From NCBI GenBank assembly GCA_036874045.1, contig CM072336.1:10258501-10322500 (forward strand): DNA of 64,000 nt, in the 5' to 3' direction. A program made the translations under genes and the position numbers. Position 1 is the first letter of the stretch. Each line of letters opens with the position of its first letter. Below the pieces are notes generated by a model. The model was not told the origin of the DNA. It saw nothing but the letters and a program-made list of their open reading frames with translations, and made no database searches. This DNA comes from Cymodocea nodosa. Taxonomy: Eukaryota > Streptophyta > Magnoliopsida > Alismatales > Cymodoceaceae. Below are positions 34,701 to 47,015 of the stretch, one piece after another.

Positions 34701-35994
34701 TTGGTATGTTGATATCGTCAACTTCTTGGTGACAAATCAAATGCCTAGTAAGTGGTCGGCTCAAGAGAAAAAGGGATTTTTAGCCAAGACTAGAGAATAT
34801 TATTGGGATGATCCATATTTGTTCAAGTCTAGGCCTGATTGTGTGTTAAGGAGATGTATTCCTGACACTGAGGTCAGTAGTGTGCTTTCCTTTTGCCATG
34901 ACCAAGCTGCAGGTGGTCATTTAGGTTTAGGCAAAATCGTTGCAAAGGTACTTTAGTGTGGTTTCTATTGGCCTACATTATTCAGGGATGCAGATTCATT
35001 TGTTAAGTAGTGTGGTGAATGCCAGAAAGTGGGTAGACTTACTAGAAAAAGTATGATGCCGCTTTCACCTATTATAGAAGTTGAGTTGTTTGATGTGTGG
35101 GGGATAGATTTTATGGGACCATTTCCAAATTCTAGGGGTTATCTATATATCTTTTTAGCCATAGATTATGTCTCCAAGTGGATTAAGGCTATTCCTACCC
35201 GCACATGTGATTCAAAAGTAGTGATATCCTTTCTTAAGTCCAACATCTTTACTCGATTTGGTATTCCTAGGGCTATAGTGAGTGATAGAGGAACCCATTT
35301 TTGTAACAAGAGCTTTGAGGTATTAATTAGAAAATATGGGGTTACACATAAAATGACTACTCCTTATCATCCACAAACAAATGGACAAGTTGAGAATGCT
35401 AATAGACAAATCAAAAGTATCTTAGAAAAGACTATTGGACCATCTAGGAAAGACTAGGTAGATAGATTAAATGAAGCTTTGTGGGCTTACAGAACTGCCC
35501 ATAATTCTGTCCTAGGTATGTCTCCTTTTAGGACTGTATATGGTAAAGCCTGCCATTTGCCTGTAGAATTGGAACATAGAGCTATGTGGGCAATAAGAAG
35601 ATTTAATTTGGATTTAGAGGCAGCAAAGAAGAAGAGGAGACTAGACTTATCTAAATTGGAAGAAATCCGTCATGAGGCATATGAGAATTCTAGAATTGCA
35701 AAAGAAAAGGCCAAAGTATTTCATGATAAGCATATCTTGAGGAGAGAATTTGTGATAAGCCAAAAGGTTCTATTATATAATTCGAGATTGCACATTTTTC
35801 CTGGGAAGTTTAGATCCCGATGGACCGGACCTTATTTAGTTAAGAAAGTTTATCCTTATGGTGTAGTAGATATAGAAAATATGAAAAGGGAGGATATTTT
35901 TAAGGTTAATGGTCATCAGTTGAAATTATTCTTATCTGATAAGAAGACTCCTAGTGGTGACGATATTACTTTAGATGAGCCTTCTTATACTTGA
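31739..35994 (+). pseudogene. pol: AthB pol: protease, RT, RNase H, integrase (broken)
   Basis: Pieces: 31739-33340 (linker with FATLRSGKECI; protease with DLGARVNVMS, Asp at residue 261); 33396-33941 (RT with NLLHVVPKKSG, LDDYSGYNQI and an intact FMDD); 34204-34956 (RNase H with [10 protein letters not shown], then the integrase finger region [11 protein letters not shown]); 35029-35457 (integrase core with [26 protein letters not shown]); 35479-35994 (integrase C-terminal domain). Breaks: CAA-to-TAA after 33338, a one-base frameshift near 33435, TGG-to-TAG at 33939 and 35455, another frameshift near 34225, and a stop at 34956. Catalytic residues I could check are present in the pieces. It is clearly homologous to AthA pol but well diverged. 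Confidence 0.92.
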
Positions 35995-37244
35995 GCTAGG
36001 TTTGAATGTTTAAATATTTTTAGCTCATTTTGTATTAGTAGTTTTATTTTTCTTGTTTTTTTTGTGTAGTGTGTTTGTAGTTTTATTTTTATTTTTTCCA
36101 CTTATGGTTGATGTTCTTTTATTTGTTTTGCTATATTTGTGTTTGTCTTTTTACATTTCCTTTTATAGAATTGTTTGATGTATTTGTTCATGTTTTCAGT
36201 TACGAATTCTTACTACAATGCAGGTATGCATTTCATTCTCCTTATATATTTTTGTGCTTAGAATGTCCTCTTTCATATTGGTTGCATGCATGTAGGAGTA
36301 TGTTGCGATACTATCTTGTGTTTGTTGTGACTATTCGTGCTCGTTTTGTGTTGCTTGTTGTTTTTGTTTTGATTTTGCTTCACAGGTTTACCAATTTCAT
36401 ACTTATGAGTACATTGGGGACAATGTACAAGATAGGTATAGGGGGGTGGGTGTGAAGTGTATTTTGCATTTTGCGATTGACAATATTCCTATTAACAAAC
36501 TACTCAATCTCCATTGTTTGTTCTTAAGAATGTTATTAGTCACATCTTTTGTCGATTTTTTTTTTGTGTTTGGTGTCTTTTGTTGGCATACCTAAGGTCT
36601 TAATTAATGAAGTGCTTATTTAAGGTTTATTAGTTGAACCTTAGAGGTAACACTAATAGGATAATACCCTTGAACCTAAAGGTAAGAACTTAAGAGTAAA
36701 TTCAATTTTCATTCATATGTTTATTATATATAGGTATTGCACAACCACAAGGCCTTAACTAAAAAAGAACATAACTAGCTTATTCCTTTTTGAAGTGAAA
36801 CTTAAATAATAGTCTTAAGTGCTATCCAATGGGTTGTCTCTCGAGAAGGGTAGTAAAAAGGGAATAAGCTGATTGCCCGTTCTTACAAAGGACACTTAGT
36901 AGCTGGATATGGAGGCTAAGCAACCTCTTAATATTTGCGTAGAACCGTGTTTCTAAGTAGGAGGTAATCCTAAGGGTAGATGTAGGTAGAGAGATAAAAA
37001 AGAATAAGAAAAAAAGAAGAAGAAAAAAGAAAGCAAGTTATAAAAGAAAAAAAAGAAGAAAAAGAAAATAAAAGAAAAAAAGAGAGAGAGGAATAAAATA
37101 ATAGAGACAATGTACTTGAGGATAGACTTTTAAAGATTATGTAAGTAACATGGATGGAGTGAGTAGGTTATTATGTGAATTTTTAGTTTTGGCCATTTCA
37201 CTTACACCTATATATGTATGTACTTATTTTCTTAGGATGAAATG
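35995..37244 (+). other. AthB 3' noncoding region (second copy), up to the AthA-2 insertion
   Basis: It follows 27456-28738 closely, with the ACATTGGGGACAATGT and GGTATAGGGGGGTGG motifs at 36407-36450 and an A/G-rich tract at 36998-37090. It ends with the AAATG target copy at 37240-37244. Confidence 0.85.
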
Positions 37245-37470
37245 TGTTTAGAATGAAAAAGTGCATATTATTAACGGTTAAATGATGGTTAATTGCATAA
37301 TATTTAGCTTATCATATGAGAATTAAGCCATTATGTTATAATTGCACTATTATATGCTTTAATTGAAGAATCTACTTAATTTTGGGGAATTAATGTCAAT
37401 TTAGTATATTTTTGAACTGTCAGTAAGTTGCAGGCTGTGAAATTCTTAAGTATCCGAATTTTCTGATATT

Positions 37471-37570
37471 TCGGACAGTTATGTTTAACATACCGAACAT
37501 ATTTCTGACAGTTATGTTTAACAGACCGAACATGTCGGATAATTATGTTTAAATTGCTGAACAGTTATGT
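37471..37570 (+). repeat. ~32-bp tandem repeats in AthA U3
   Basis: Three to four units start at about 37471, 37504, 37535 and 37561, each like CGGACAGTTATGTTTAACA followed by a CCGAACAT word. The same array is near 52829-52930 and, inverted, near 18055-18160. Confidence 0.75.
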
Positions 37571-37602
37571 TTTGAAAGAATATTTTATTATTTCCTAAAG
37601 TA

Positions 37603-38022
37603 CACGTGTCAAAACCATAATGCATGACTTAGGTAAACTTTCGGTGAGTTATCTCTAACTATCCGAAATTGCAGCTAGGCATCGGATGGTTATATGTGTA
37701 ACCCTCTGAAATCTCTTTTTATTTATAAAATAGCTGTGGACACGTGTCATATTCTGGTAAAGTGACTTAAGTGGATTTTCAGTGAGTTAGCTGTAACTAT
37801 CCGAAATGCATTTGAGCATCGGATAGTTAGACCTGTAACTCTCCGAAATGTGTATTTTATTATTAAACTACTACTGACACGTGTCGAGATCTAGTAGATT
37901 TACTTAAGTTATATATCGGTGAGTTATCTCTAACTATTCGAAATGCATCTGAGCATCGGATAGTTAAGTTTATAAGTATCCGAAATGCATCTAAGCATCG
38001 GATAGTTAAATTTATGCACGTG
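37603..38022 (+). repeat. ~138-bp tandem repeats with phased CACGTG boxes in AthA U3
   Basis: CACGTG occurs at 37603, 37741, 37878 and 38017, spacings of 138, 137 and 139. The DNA between repeats in the same order: CACGTGTC, ACTTAAGT, TCGGTGAGTTA, TAACTATCCGAAATGCA, GCATCGGATAGTTA, a second CCGAAAT word, then TTTATTATTAAA. In AthA-1 the boxes fall at 17603, 17742, 17879 and 18017 with the same spacing. CACGTGTC is the core of plant G-box/ABRE sites bound by bZIP or bHLH factors (known); activity here is inferred. Confidence 0.85.
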
Positions 38023-39481
38023 TTTTATAGTTAATCAACGAAGAAAGTCTGTTGAGTTATCTATAACTCCACGGACTATTTATTTTCTAATATGCCACTG
38101 TAGCGGTTGTAGAAACAGGACAGTTGGAAGAAAAACCACGATTGCATGTATTACGTAGGGAGAAGAAATCATCGTCGTTGATATGAATGAAGGAAATCCA
38201 ACCGACCATTCAAGCAGAAGTAGTTACTACTAAAGAAAAGAAGAAAAAGGACAACAAGTGTGTGATCGATGGATGACAAGTGTGTATAGAGGAGCACCGA
38301 GCTTTCTGCAGGCAGTATCGGTAATTCTCCAAAGTACCACACCAACCATCGTTACCACCACCATATCCACCATAATCACCAACCATCAAAGGTCTGTGAG
38401 AATACTTTCTTGATATCGGGTCGATTTCGAGCAAAACACAGTGCCTGACAACCACTGTGAGAAGTGATCACGTTGCGGGAAGGGAAGCCATTTTCACCAA
38501 GCGCCAACTCATATTTCAAGAGATCGTAAAGCTTTTAACCTTGGCTTCAGGTTGATGCCTGTATGCTGAAGAGAAGATTATCCTGCAATTCTGGACTCAC
38601 GATTCTATAGGGAGAGAAGACAGAATTGTAAGTGGTTTAATTTTCAGTGGTGTAATCGCGTTGCAAGTAGTGTTGGAAGCATTTACTATCGAGTGAGATT
38701 ACTTTACATTTCACCTTTCGCCCATTTCCATGTTCATATTAAAACAAAAATACCAAAAACAATTTATCTATGTTTGTATGTTGTATTTGAGTGTTGTATT
38801 GTTTATGTTGTATCGTGATTAATGTTATCTTTGTGAGTGTTGTGATTGTTTTATGTTTGTTTTAGTTTTACAGTTTACTGAAATTGGTTCATTCAAAAGA
38901 CTTAAAGATTTTAATGGTTACTGTTTGAATTATCTGAATGTTAGTATTACTTAATGATAAATCCAGTTTTTACTAACATTAAAGAGCTTAATTGATGTTA
39001 TTTACAATCTATGGAATCGCCCAATGGTTGGTCGAATTCCTTTGTAAATAGCAGTATTAAAAAGAAAAGACAGCCTCGTGGAGTTAACTTAAGTCCACGA
39101 GGTTAATCCGTTGAGTTAGCCATAACTAAACAAACTTTATCCGTTGAGTTAACTGTAATTCAACAGAGAGCTTATTGAATATATAAATTTGATTGTTAAC
39201 AAACGAACAATTCTAAAATTCTTCAGCAATTTCTTGTGGGATCGACCTGTACTTGCACACTGATACAATAGACATTGTGCACTTGTAGTTAAAGTACAAA
39301 TTGGAATTAATATCTAAATTGTATTAAAGGTTGTTTGTTTACTTCTTAAAGAAAAAGAATAGGCATAAAGATAAATTAACTAAGTAAAAATAGAAGTAAC
39401 AAATCTAAGTTTTTCTGGTACGTTATTGGAGATCTAATTAGATATTCTAGTGTAGTGTTGGGAAAACGCAAACAAGTTTTA

Positions 39482-39499
39482 TGGCGCTGTTGTTGGGGA
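39482..39499 (+). other. Primer binding site of AthA-2 (tRNA-Asp-like)
   Basis: TGGCGCTGTTGTTGGGGA, differing at three places from the complement of the tRNA-Asp 3' end as recalled, seven bases inside the LTR. Confidence 0.85.
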
Positions 39500-39585
39500 A
39501 TTGAATTGAATTAATATAAGCAACTGTTAGAGTTGTTTTGTTTTAATAGCTAGAGAGTTGTGTGTTTTCTTCTGTAATTGAGAAT

Positions 39586-39696
39586 ATGACATATGCTTAT
39601 GCTCAAAGATTTCTGAAACCTGTAATTAGCATATGTAAATTCTGCAATTTTGAAGGACATGACATTTATGACTGTTTGAAACTGAGATGTTTATAG
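39586..39696 (+). CDS. CCHC zinc-knuckle mini-ORF of AthA-2
   Basis: A 36-codon frame, MTYAYAQRFLKPV..., with CKFCNFEGHDIYDC, a complete C-X2-C-X4-H-X4-C knuckle. It ends TAG at 39694-39696 and is followed at once by the in-frame ATG of the pol-side frame (39697), exactly as in AthA-1. A stop in the same codon of both copies may be an inherited mutation, a readthrough stop, or a genuine gene boundary with start-after-stop coupling. The nucleocapsid role is inferred from the knuckle. Confidence 0.7.
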   Translation: MTYAYAQRFLKPVISICKFCNFEGHDIYDCLKLRCL

Positions 39697-42600
39697 ATGG
39701 TTAGATCCCATGAACAACAAATGAATTATCCTCAATATAATAGAGCTGAGTATGATAATCCTATAGTTTACCCAACTAATGGTCAGTATAGAATGTGTAA
39801 TATGTTGAGAGATACGGAAGTTTGGGATAGGTATGACAAACTGGAGCGTAGTATAGAGCAAAACATTGACAAATTGGAATACTTTATGTGTCGGCAACAA
39901 GAAGTCAACCAATTAAATTATAAGGAAGCATATTCAGAACCTAAAAAGGATATAATTTACGAAACTTAAAAAACCATAATCAAAATTGATCAAAAATTGA
40001 GTGCAATGAAATTAGATGATCTGGAAAGAAAACTAAAAGCATTAGATGAATATACAATGAAAATACAAGTTATGCAACAGGACAATGAAAATTATAATGT
40101 TATAAACCTACATAATTTGCAAAATACACAGCCAAAAGAAAATATTAATGCAAGAAAATTTAAAGAATGCACTTTAAAACTAAAAACAATTGAAGATCAT
40201 AAACATGAAAAGGATATACAAAAACATCATAAGAGTAATGAAAATCTAGAAGATGTATGTGTAACATTAAGATCTAGAACTGATATACCATCAAGAACTC
40301 AAAATGAAAATGATATGAAGGTGGATAAGAGTAAAAATCAAAATGATAATGAAAATGTAATAGTTGAAAATCTAGAAATCATTGAAGAATAATCTGAATT
40401 TGCTAATGAAGCTAAAAATGATCAAACAAATCAAATGAAAGAAAAAGAATCTTTGAAATCAAAATCTTTAACACCTTATCCTGAAAGATTACAACAAACA
40501 ATACTTGAAAAACAAGAAAAAATTAGAGAAATTTTTGAAAAAGTACAAGTTAACATTCCTTTGTTAGATCTATTGCAAAAATGCCACCTTATGCTAAATT
40601 TTTGAAGGATTGGTGTACTAAGAAAAGAGAGTGAAAAGTTCTTAGAAAGGTCTTTTTAGTTGAGCAAAGTAGTTCCCTATTTCTGCCACAAATTCCTAAA
40701 AAGTTATCTGATCCTGGAATCCCTATTATATCATGTACCATAGGAAATACCATTTTAGAAAGAACCTTAATAGACTTAGGTGCAAGTATAAATGTTATGC
40801 CAAGTGACATATTTGCATCCTTAGGATTAGAAGGTTTAACTCCTACTAGTATGATTATTCAATTAGCTGATAGAAGTATAAGATACCCTAGAGGAAAAAT
40901 AGAGGATGTCTTAATTAAAATCAAAAATTTTATATATCCTATTGATATTGTAATTTTAGAGTCCCAACAAATTAAGCATAAAAATAGTGATATATCTTTA
41001 ATTTTGGGAAGACCATTTTTAGCAATATCAGAGGCTGTTATAAATTGTAAAACTAGAGTAATGAAGTTAACATATGGTAATGAGGATACTCAATTAAATA
41101 TTTTCAAATTAGAAAGGTTTGAGGAATTAGAAATGTCCTTACATACCATAGACTTTTTAGAGGATGAAGGAGATATGTTAGATGATGTGATTCAAGAAGA
41201 ATTAAATAGGCAAATCAATTCTGAAACTTTAGAGGAAAGTGAAAGTATAGATATAGAGGGAGATCAAGAAGAAATTAATTTAGAAAATGATGATGTTCAA
41301 TTAGGAGCTCTAGCTTCTGATGGTCAACATTTAGAATTAAAACATTTACCTCCTGAATTAACCTATATATTTCTGGAAGATAAACAAACCTGTCCAATCA
41401 TTATTGCTTCAGATTTAAAAGAGGATCAAATAGCTAAATTAAAAGATGTAGTAAAAAGTTATAAAGAAGCAATAGGATGGACTATGACTGATATAAAAGG
41501 GTTAAGTTCAATTTTATGCTGTCACCACATATATTTAGAAGAAAATGCTAAACTTGTTAGAATTCCTGAGAGGAGATTAAATCCAAATCTTAAAGAAGTA
41601 GTCAAGAAGAAAATAGTGAAATGGTTGGATAATGACATAATTTATCCGATTTCTGATACCTCATGGGTTAGCCCAATCCATGTAGTTCCCAAGAAATTTG
41701 GATTAATAGTTATTAGGAATGAAAGTCAAGACTTGATACCTACTAGAATTCAATCAGGTTAGAGAGTATGTATAGACTATAGAAAGTTGAATGCTGTGAC
41801 TAGGAAAGATCATTTTCCCTTACCTTTTGTAGATCAAATGCTAGAAAGATTAGCAGGGCAAGAATATTTTTGTTTCCTAGATGGGTATTCAGGTTATAAT
41901 CAAATTCCAGTAGCATTAGAGGATCAAGAGAAAACAACGTTCATATGTCTTAATGGAACTTATGCTTTTAAGAGAATGTCATTCGGATTATGCAATGCGC
42001 CTGCTACCTTTCAAAGGTGTATGCAGGGCATATTTACTGAAATGACTGAAGATTTCTTAGAAATATTTATGAATGATTTTACTGTATATGGCAATTCATA
42101 TGAAGTTTGTTTAAGCAATTTAGACCAAATATTAAAATGCTATGTGGAAAAAAATCTGGTTTTAAATTGGGAAAAATGTTACTTCATGGTTAAACAAGGA
42201 ATAGTCTTAGGGCATGTTGTTTCTAAGAAAGGGTTGGAAGTAGATAAAGCTAAAATAGAAGTAATTTCTAATCTACTAGAACCTAAATCAGTAAAAGATA
42301 CTAGATCATTTCTAGGACATGTTGGTTTTTATCGAAGATTTATTAAAGACTTTAGCAAAATAGCTAGACATTTAACTAATCTATTAAAAGATGTTCCATT
42401 TAACTTTGATAAAAATTGCAAGGAAGCATTTTTCAAATTTAAGACTAGCTTAATTTCAACTCCTATAATTCAAGCACCTAATTGGAACCATCCATTTGAA
42501 TTAATGTGCGATGCTTCTGATTTTGCTGTAGGAGCAGTGTTAGGACAAAAAATAGAAAAATCTCCTAGAGTGATTCATTATGCAAGCAAAACCTTAAATG

Positions 42601-44231
42601 ATGCTCAAGTTAATTACACAACTACTGAAAAAGAATTATTAGCTGTTGTGTTTGCCTTAGAAAAGTTTAGATCATATCTGATTAGAGCTAAAGTAATAGT
42701 ATACACAGATCATTCAACTCTAAAACATCTAATAAAGAAAAAAGAGACTAAACCTAGATTGATTCGATGGATATTATTATTACAAGAATTTGATCTAGAA
42801 ATTAAAGATAAAAAAGATTGTGAGAATGTAGTAGCAGATCATTTATCAAGATTACAAATAGAAAAATCAAATATTGAAATTAAGGATAATTTTCTTGATG
42901 AACAATTAATGGCCATCAACACAATGCCTTGGTATGCAGACATAGTTAATTACTTAGTAATTGGTTTGACACCTAAGGATTGGAATAGACAAGATAAGAA
43001 ATTGTTTTTCTCAAGAGTAAAATATTACTATTGGGAAGACCCATACTTATTTAAGAAATGTCCTGATCTGGTTTTAAGGAGGTGTGTTCTAGAAACTGAA
43101 TATCCGAGCATATTGTCTTTCTGTCATGACCAAGCTTGTGGAGGGCATTTTAGTTCAGGGAAAACTACTGCAAAAATTCTGCAATGTGGGTTTTATTGGC
43201 CAACACTATTCAAAGATGCTCATAAATATTGCTTAAGTTGTTTAAGATGTCAACAAATAGGAAGAATATCAAAGAGGAATATGATGCCTTTTAATCCTAT
43301 TGTTGAGGTTGAAATCTTTGATGTGTGGGGAATAGATTTTATGGGTCCATTTCCTATGTCTAATCAATTTAATTACATATTGTTGGGGGTGTATTATGTA
43401 TCTAAATGGATAGAAGTTATTCCTACAAAAACTAATGATAACAAAGTGGTAATACAATTTATAAGAACAAATATATTTGCCAGATTTGAAATACCTAAAG
43501 CTATTATTAGTGATAGAGGAACTCATTTCTGTAATAGAAGTTTTGAAGCCTTAATGAAGAAATATGGAGTAAACCACAAAATTGCAACATCATATCATCT
43601 GCAAACAAGTGGACAAGTAGAAAGTGCAAACAAACAAATTAAGTTAATTTTAGAAAAAGTAGTAAATCCTACTAGAACAGATTGGGCTAATAGATTGATA
43701 AATGCACTTTAGGCTTATAGAACTGCTTATAAAACGAGCTTAGGTATGTCACCTTTTAGGCTAGTATATGGAAAAAGTTGTCATTTACTTACTGAAATAG
43801 AACATAAAGCTTATTGGGCATTAAAAACTCTGAATACTAATTTAAATCAAACTACTGAAAATAGAAAAATGCAACTAATTGAATTAGAAGAATTTAAAAA
43901 TGAAGCTTATTCGAAGACTGTAAGAGAAAAAGAGAAAATTAAATTCTGGCATGATAGAAAAATTATCCCAAAAAGTTTTGAAATAAGACAAGAAATATAT
44001 CTTTATATGGCTAGACTCCATAACCATCTAGGAAAATTAAGATCTAAATGGGGAGGACCTTACATAGTTCAAAATATTTATCCTTATGGAGTTATTGAAA
44101 TTGAAAATCTTAAAAATCAGAATATATTTAAAGTAAATAGACAAAGACTTAGACCTATTTTGAATACACCAAAAAGCTCATTTGGAATTATAGAAGAAAT
44201 CAGAGTAGAAGATTACTCGAGCTTTACTTAG
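39697..44231 (+). pseudogene. pol: AthA-2 pol: protease, RT, RNase H, integrase (broken)
   Basis: Pieces: 39697-39969 and 39997-40392 (charged linker, VCVTLRSRTD motif); frameshifts near 40575-40640; protease with DLGASINVMP just before 40797; 40797-41762 (protease end and RT start, WVSPIHVVPKK); 41787-43712 (RT with [11 protein letters not shown] and [15 protein letters not shown], RNase H with [10 protein letters not shown] and [10 protein letters not shown], integrase with [37 protein letters not shown]); 43746-44231 (integrase C-terminal domain). The RT box reads FMNDF, so one catalytic Asp is lost. Stops at about 41761 and 43711 are TGG-to-TAG. The end matches that of AthA-1 pol. Confidence 0.93.
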
Positions 44232-44821
44232 TAAGAAGTTAGCTTTTATGTTTTTACAAAAAAAAAAATTATAAAAAATATAAAAATATATATATATATA
44301 TATAATATAAAAATCGTTACGGTTCAACCGACCAAATCCATTGGTATGACCGAAACATAAAAAAATATGTATATTAATTTTAAGAAAAAATGTTGGTTTT
44401 ACCAAAACATAGTATCGGTTCAACTGGAAAAAATATTTAGGTTTGACCGAAACATAGTAGCGGTTAAATCGAGATCTAAAAAAAAAAAAAAAGAAACATA
44501 AAAACTATTATTTGTAGTATTTTTATTATTATATTTGTTTGTACGAGGAGTCTGTTGAGTTACGCTTAGCTCAACGAGCTTACTCCGTTGAGTCTTGAGT
44601 TAGTCAACGAGCTTATTTAACTCAACAGAGTACTGTAGTTAAGACCGCAGATAAAATAGTAATAGTTGGTTCGGGAAATGACCTGATTACCTGCCTAAAC
44701 TTAGGGCTTATTTAATCTTAAACCTAGGGTTTTGGGGGCATTATCCGGCAAATCATTTAAAATCTAGAACAGTAGAAATCAGAGCCATTCCGTGCTATTG
44801 TGTAACTCCACGATGAGGAAA
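44232..44821 (+). other. Spacer between AthA-2 pol and the extra ORF
   Basis: Noncoding: a (TA)n tract near 44288-44305, repeated ACCGAAACATA/GGTTCAACCG words, and a GTTGAGTTA/TAACTCAAC cluster at 44548-44635. Confidence 0.65.
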
Positions 44822-47015
44822 ATGATGCCTAAATTCTAGGAAGATGTAGTGGACATCGTACAGTTTCTGAAGGAATCTGAAGAATGGCACACGCGGCAAT
44901 AGATCTAGAATACAACAAGAGAGAAAGAGCTACAAAAGGTAGAATCAGAACTCTTTAACTTGAGGAAAGTTTTAGTTGAGTTAGAAATACAAATACCACA
45001 GATAATGGAGACATGGATTAGAGTGGCAACTGAAATTGTAGTTAGCCAAGAAAGAAAAATCCGGCCAAACAATAAAGTAGCCCTAGAGCTAATTCAACGT
45101 AAAGCCAGATTGTGGTTTAAGAAACGCATTGCTGGTCGAGGAAGCTGGGCAATATGGGAGCAGCAACGAGTAAGAGAACAGGAAGAATCGACTGCTAAAA
45201 GACCTGTTCCTAAGGAACAGCAGTCAAGACCTCCAGTTCAGCCAACAGAGCCATTGCCACGATTAGCATTTGTTTGGTTGAGAACTGAAGAAGAAGAGAA
45301 GAATTTACTAGCTTGGTCAAAACAATAAGAGACCAAGGTGATACTCAAGAAATAGCTACAGCTAAGGCACATATTTTATATGATGCCAATAAGAGAGAAA
45401 AAGGGTCGAAGAAAGGATAAGGGCCCAATACAAAATAAAAGTTGAACAGTATCAGGCAATAGTTGCTGCCAAACCTACTGCAAAAGGAGATGAAGCTGGT
45501 CCTTTGAGACTAGTAATTATAGAAAAAGTTAAACAGGAAGAGCCAGTACCTGTAGCTTGAAGGCTTGCAGAGCCTACTTTTGTAGATTTAATTTCAGAAG
45601 ATGAAGAGGAAGAACAGGCACAACTAATCAAAAAAAAGAAAGGAAAAGAAAAAGTGCCTAAAAATGAGGAAATTAAATCTGAGATACCAATAGCAACAGG
45701 GCTTGTGAAGCAAATTTTTATTAACCTACTATCCGATTCTGAGGAGGAGCTGCAACAGCAGGAGCAAAGAAAAGAAAAAAATCAGGCTGAAATTAGTCTA
45801 CTGCCTGTACAAGAAGAAACAAAAATTAGGGTAGAAACTAAATTGCCCGTGACTCCATCCCAATCTGTTACAGAATCAGAAAGAACAGTAACAAAACAGA
45901 TTGGTAGTTAAGAGGAAGAAGAAAGAGTAGAAAATGAAGAGGCTAAAAGAAGCCATTTGGACAAAAATAATTTCACAGATTCCATTGAAGAGGAAGAAAC
46001 TCTTTAGCAATATATGGAAAGAATTCAAGACAGAGTGGAGAGTTCTGCCGGCTCACCACCACAAACAGAAACAGAAATTCAGGAATTTGTAGAAAATGTT
46101 CAAATGCAGTCTATGTTAGAGGAAGAGCAAGTACAAACCCCTCTGGAACAACAAAGTCACCTTCCTAACCCGACTGAAACAACAATTTTGAATGAAGTAC
46201 ATTTTTGTAGTTAGGAAGCTTATATCAAATACCAAGAAATAAGGGATTATGACATTATTTACAGTAGACCAGTAAATTGGGATGGAATGCAAGAAATCAA
46301 AGATCTATTTGAATTCCAAGGTCTATTGCAATTTATTTCTCAAGAGAGAGGGCATGCAATATATGAGAATTTAGTGTCATATTTTTATGCAAATTTAAAA
46401 GAAAGAGAAGGAGGATTAAATTCAAACGTGGAGGAAGCTGATGTATAGATAACACCAGAGCTTCTCCACAACATTTTTGGATTGAAGAATGAAGGAATAA
46501 AAATTTTGGAAGATACAATTGCTGTCGAGTGGACTGAACAGGAAATCAAAGATTGTTTAGCTATCAATCCTAGTGTACCTTTATTAAGCAAATTGAAGCA
46601 TTTAAGTGTTAAAGCACACATGGTAGCTAACATTTTGATTAAAAATGTCTATCAACGATAGGGCCATGACATAGAATTAAGTCAATTTGTCAAATGGGCC
46701 ACATATGCAATTGTAAACAGGATTCAAATAAATTAGTCTGTAGTTTTTATCTCCAAGTTGAAAGCAGTAAAGAAAAAATTGTTTTATGGAGATTTGATTC
46801 CATTGTTGATGGTGGACTGTATCGATTTCACTAAATAGACATTAAAAAGGATCAGATCAAGAACCATTTCAGTGAAAGAATACAGAAATTTTGTAACTGC
46901 AGAGATAGTTGTACCTTCTAGAGGCATTACAAGAGCTGTAGAAGGAATTAGTCAATTAGAACTTCAATTAGAAAAACTCTAGAAGGAAGTAGATGAACCT
47001 AAGAATAGAGATTAA
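44822..47015 (+). pseudogene. Extra ORF of AthA-2, plant-transposon-protein-like
   Basis: It is uninterrupted by insertions, unlike AthA-1, and gives the full extent: about 730 codons from 44822 to a TAA at 47013-47015. The N-terminal third is charged with coiled-coil potential and a basic patch (RKARLWFKKRIAGRGSW). The middle is Glu/Gln-rich. The C-terminal third has LHNIFGLKNEGIKILED, AIVNRIQIN and LFYGDLIPLLM and ends in a coiled coil. Breaks include TGG-to-TAG in the QINW and FTKW motifs and several CAG-to-TAG. It occupies the position where Athila elements usually have an env-like ORF, but I see no signal peptide or membrane segments. Function unknown. Confidence 0.7.

Larger units (their letters stand above)
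37245..39474 (+). repeat. AthA-2 5' LTR (2230 bp)
   Basis: It runs TGTTTAGAATG to CGCAAACA. U3 contains ~32-bp and ~138-bp tandem arrays. The TATA-like AATATAAAAG found in the other AthA LTRs is missing here: the sequence around 38230 reads TAAAGAAAAGAAG where the 3' LTR has TAAAGAAATATAAAAG, a deletion between short direct repeats. Confidence 0.95.

Noticed and set aside
37603-38022. CRISPR-like array
   Set aside because: Repeat units are diverged head-to-tail copies without unique spacers, in an LTR of a plant element.
39482-39499. tRNA-Asp-like sequence as a tRNA gene
   Set aside because: Only the 3' end of the tRNA is matched, next to an LTR; this is a primer binding site. No cloverleaf surrounds it.
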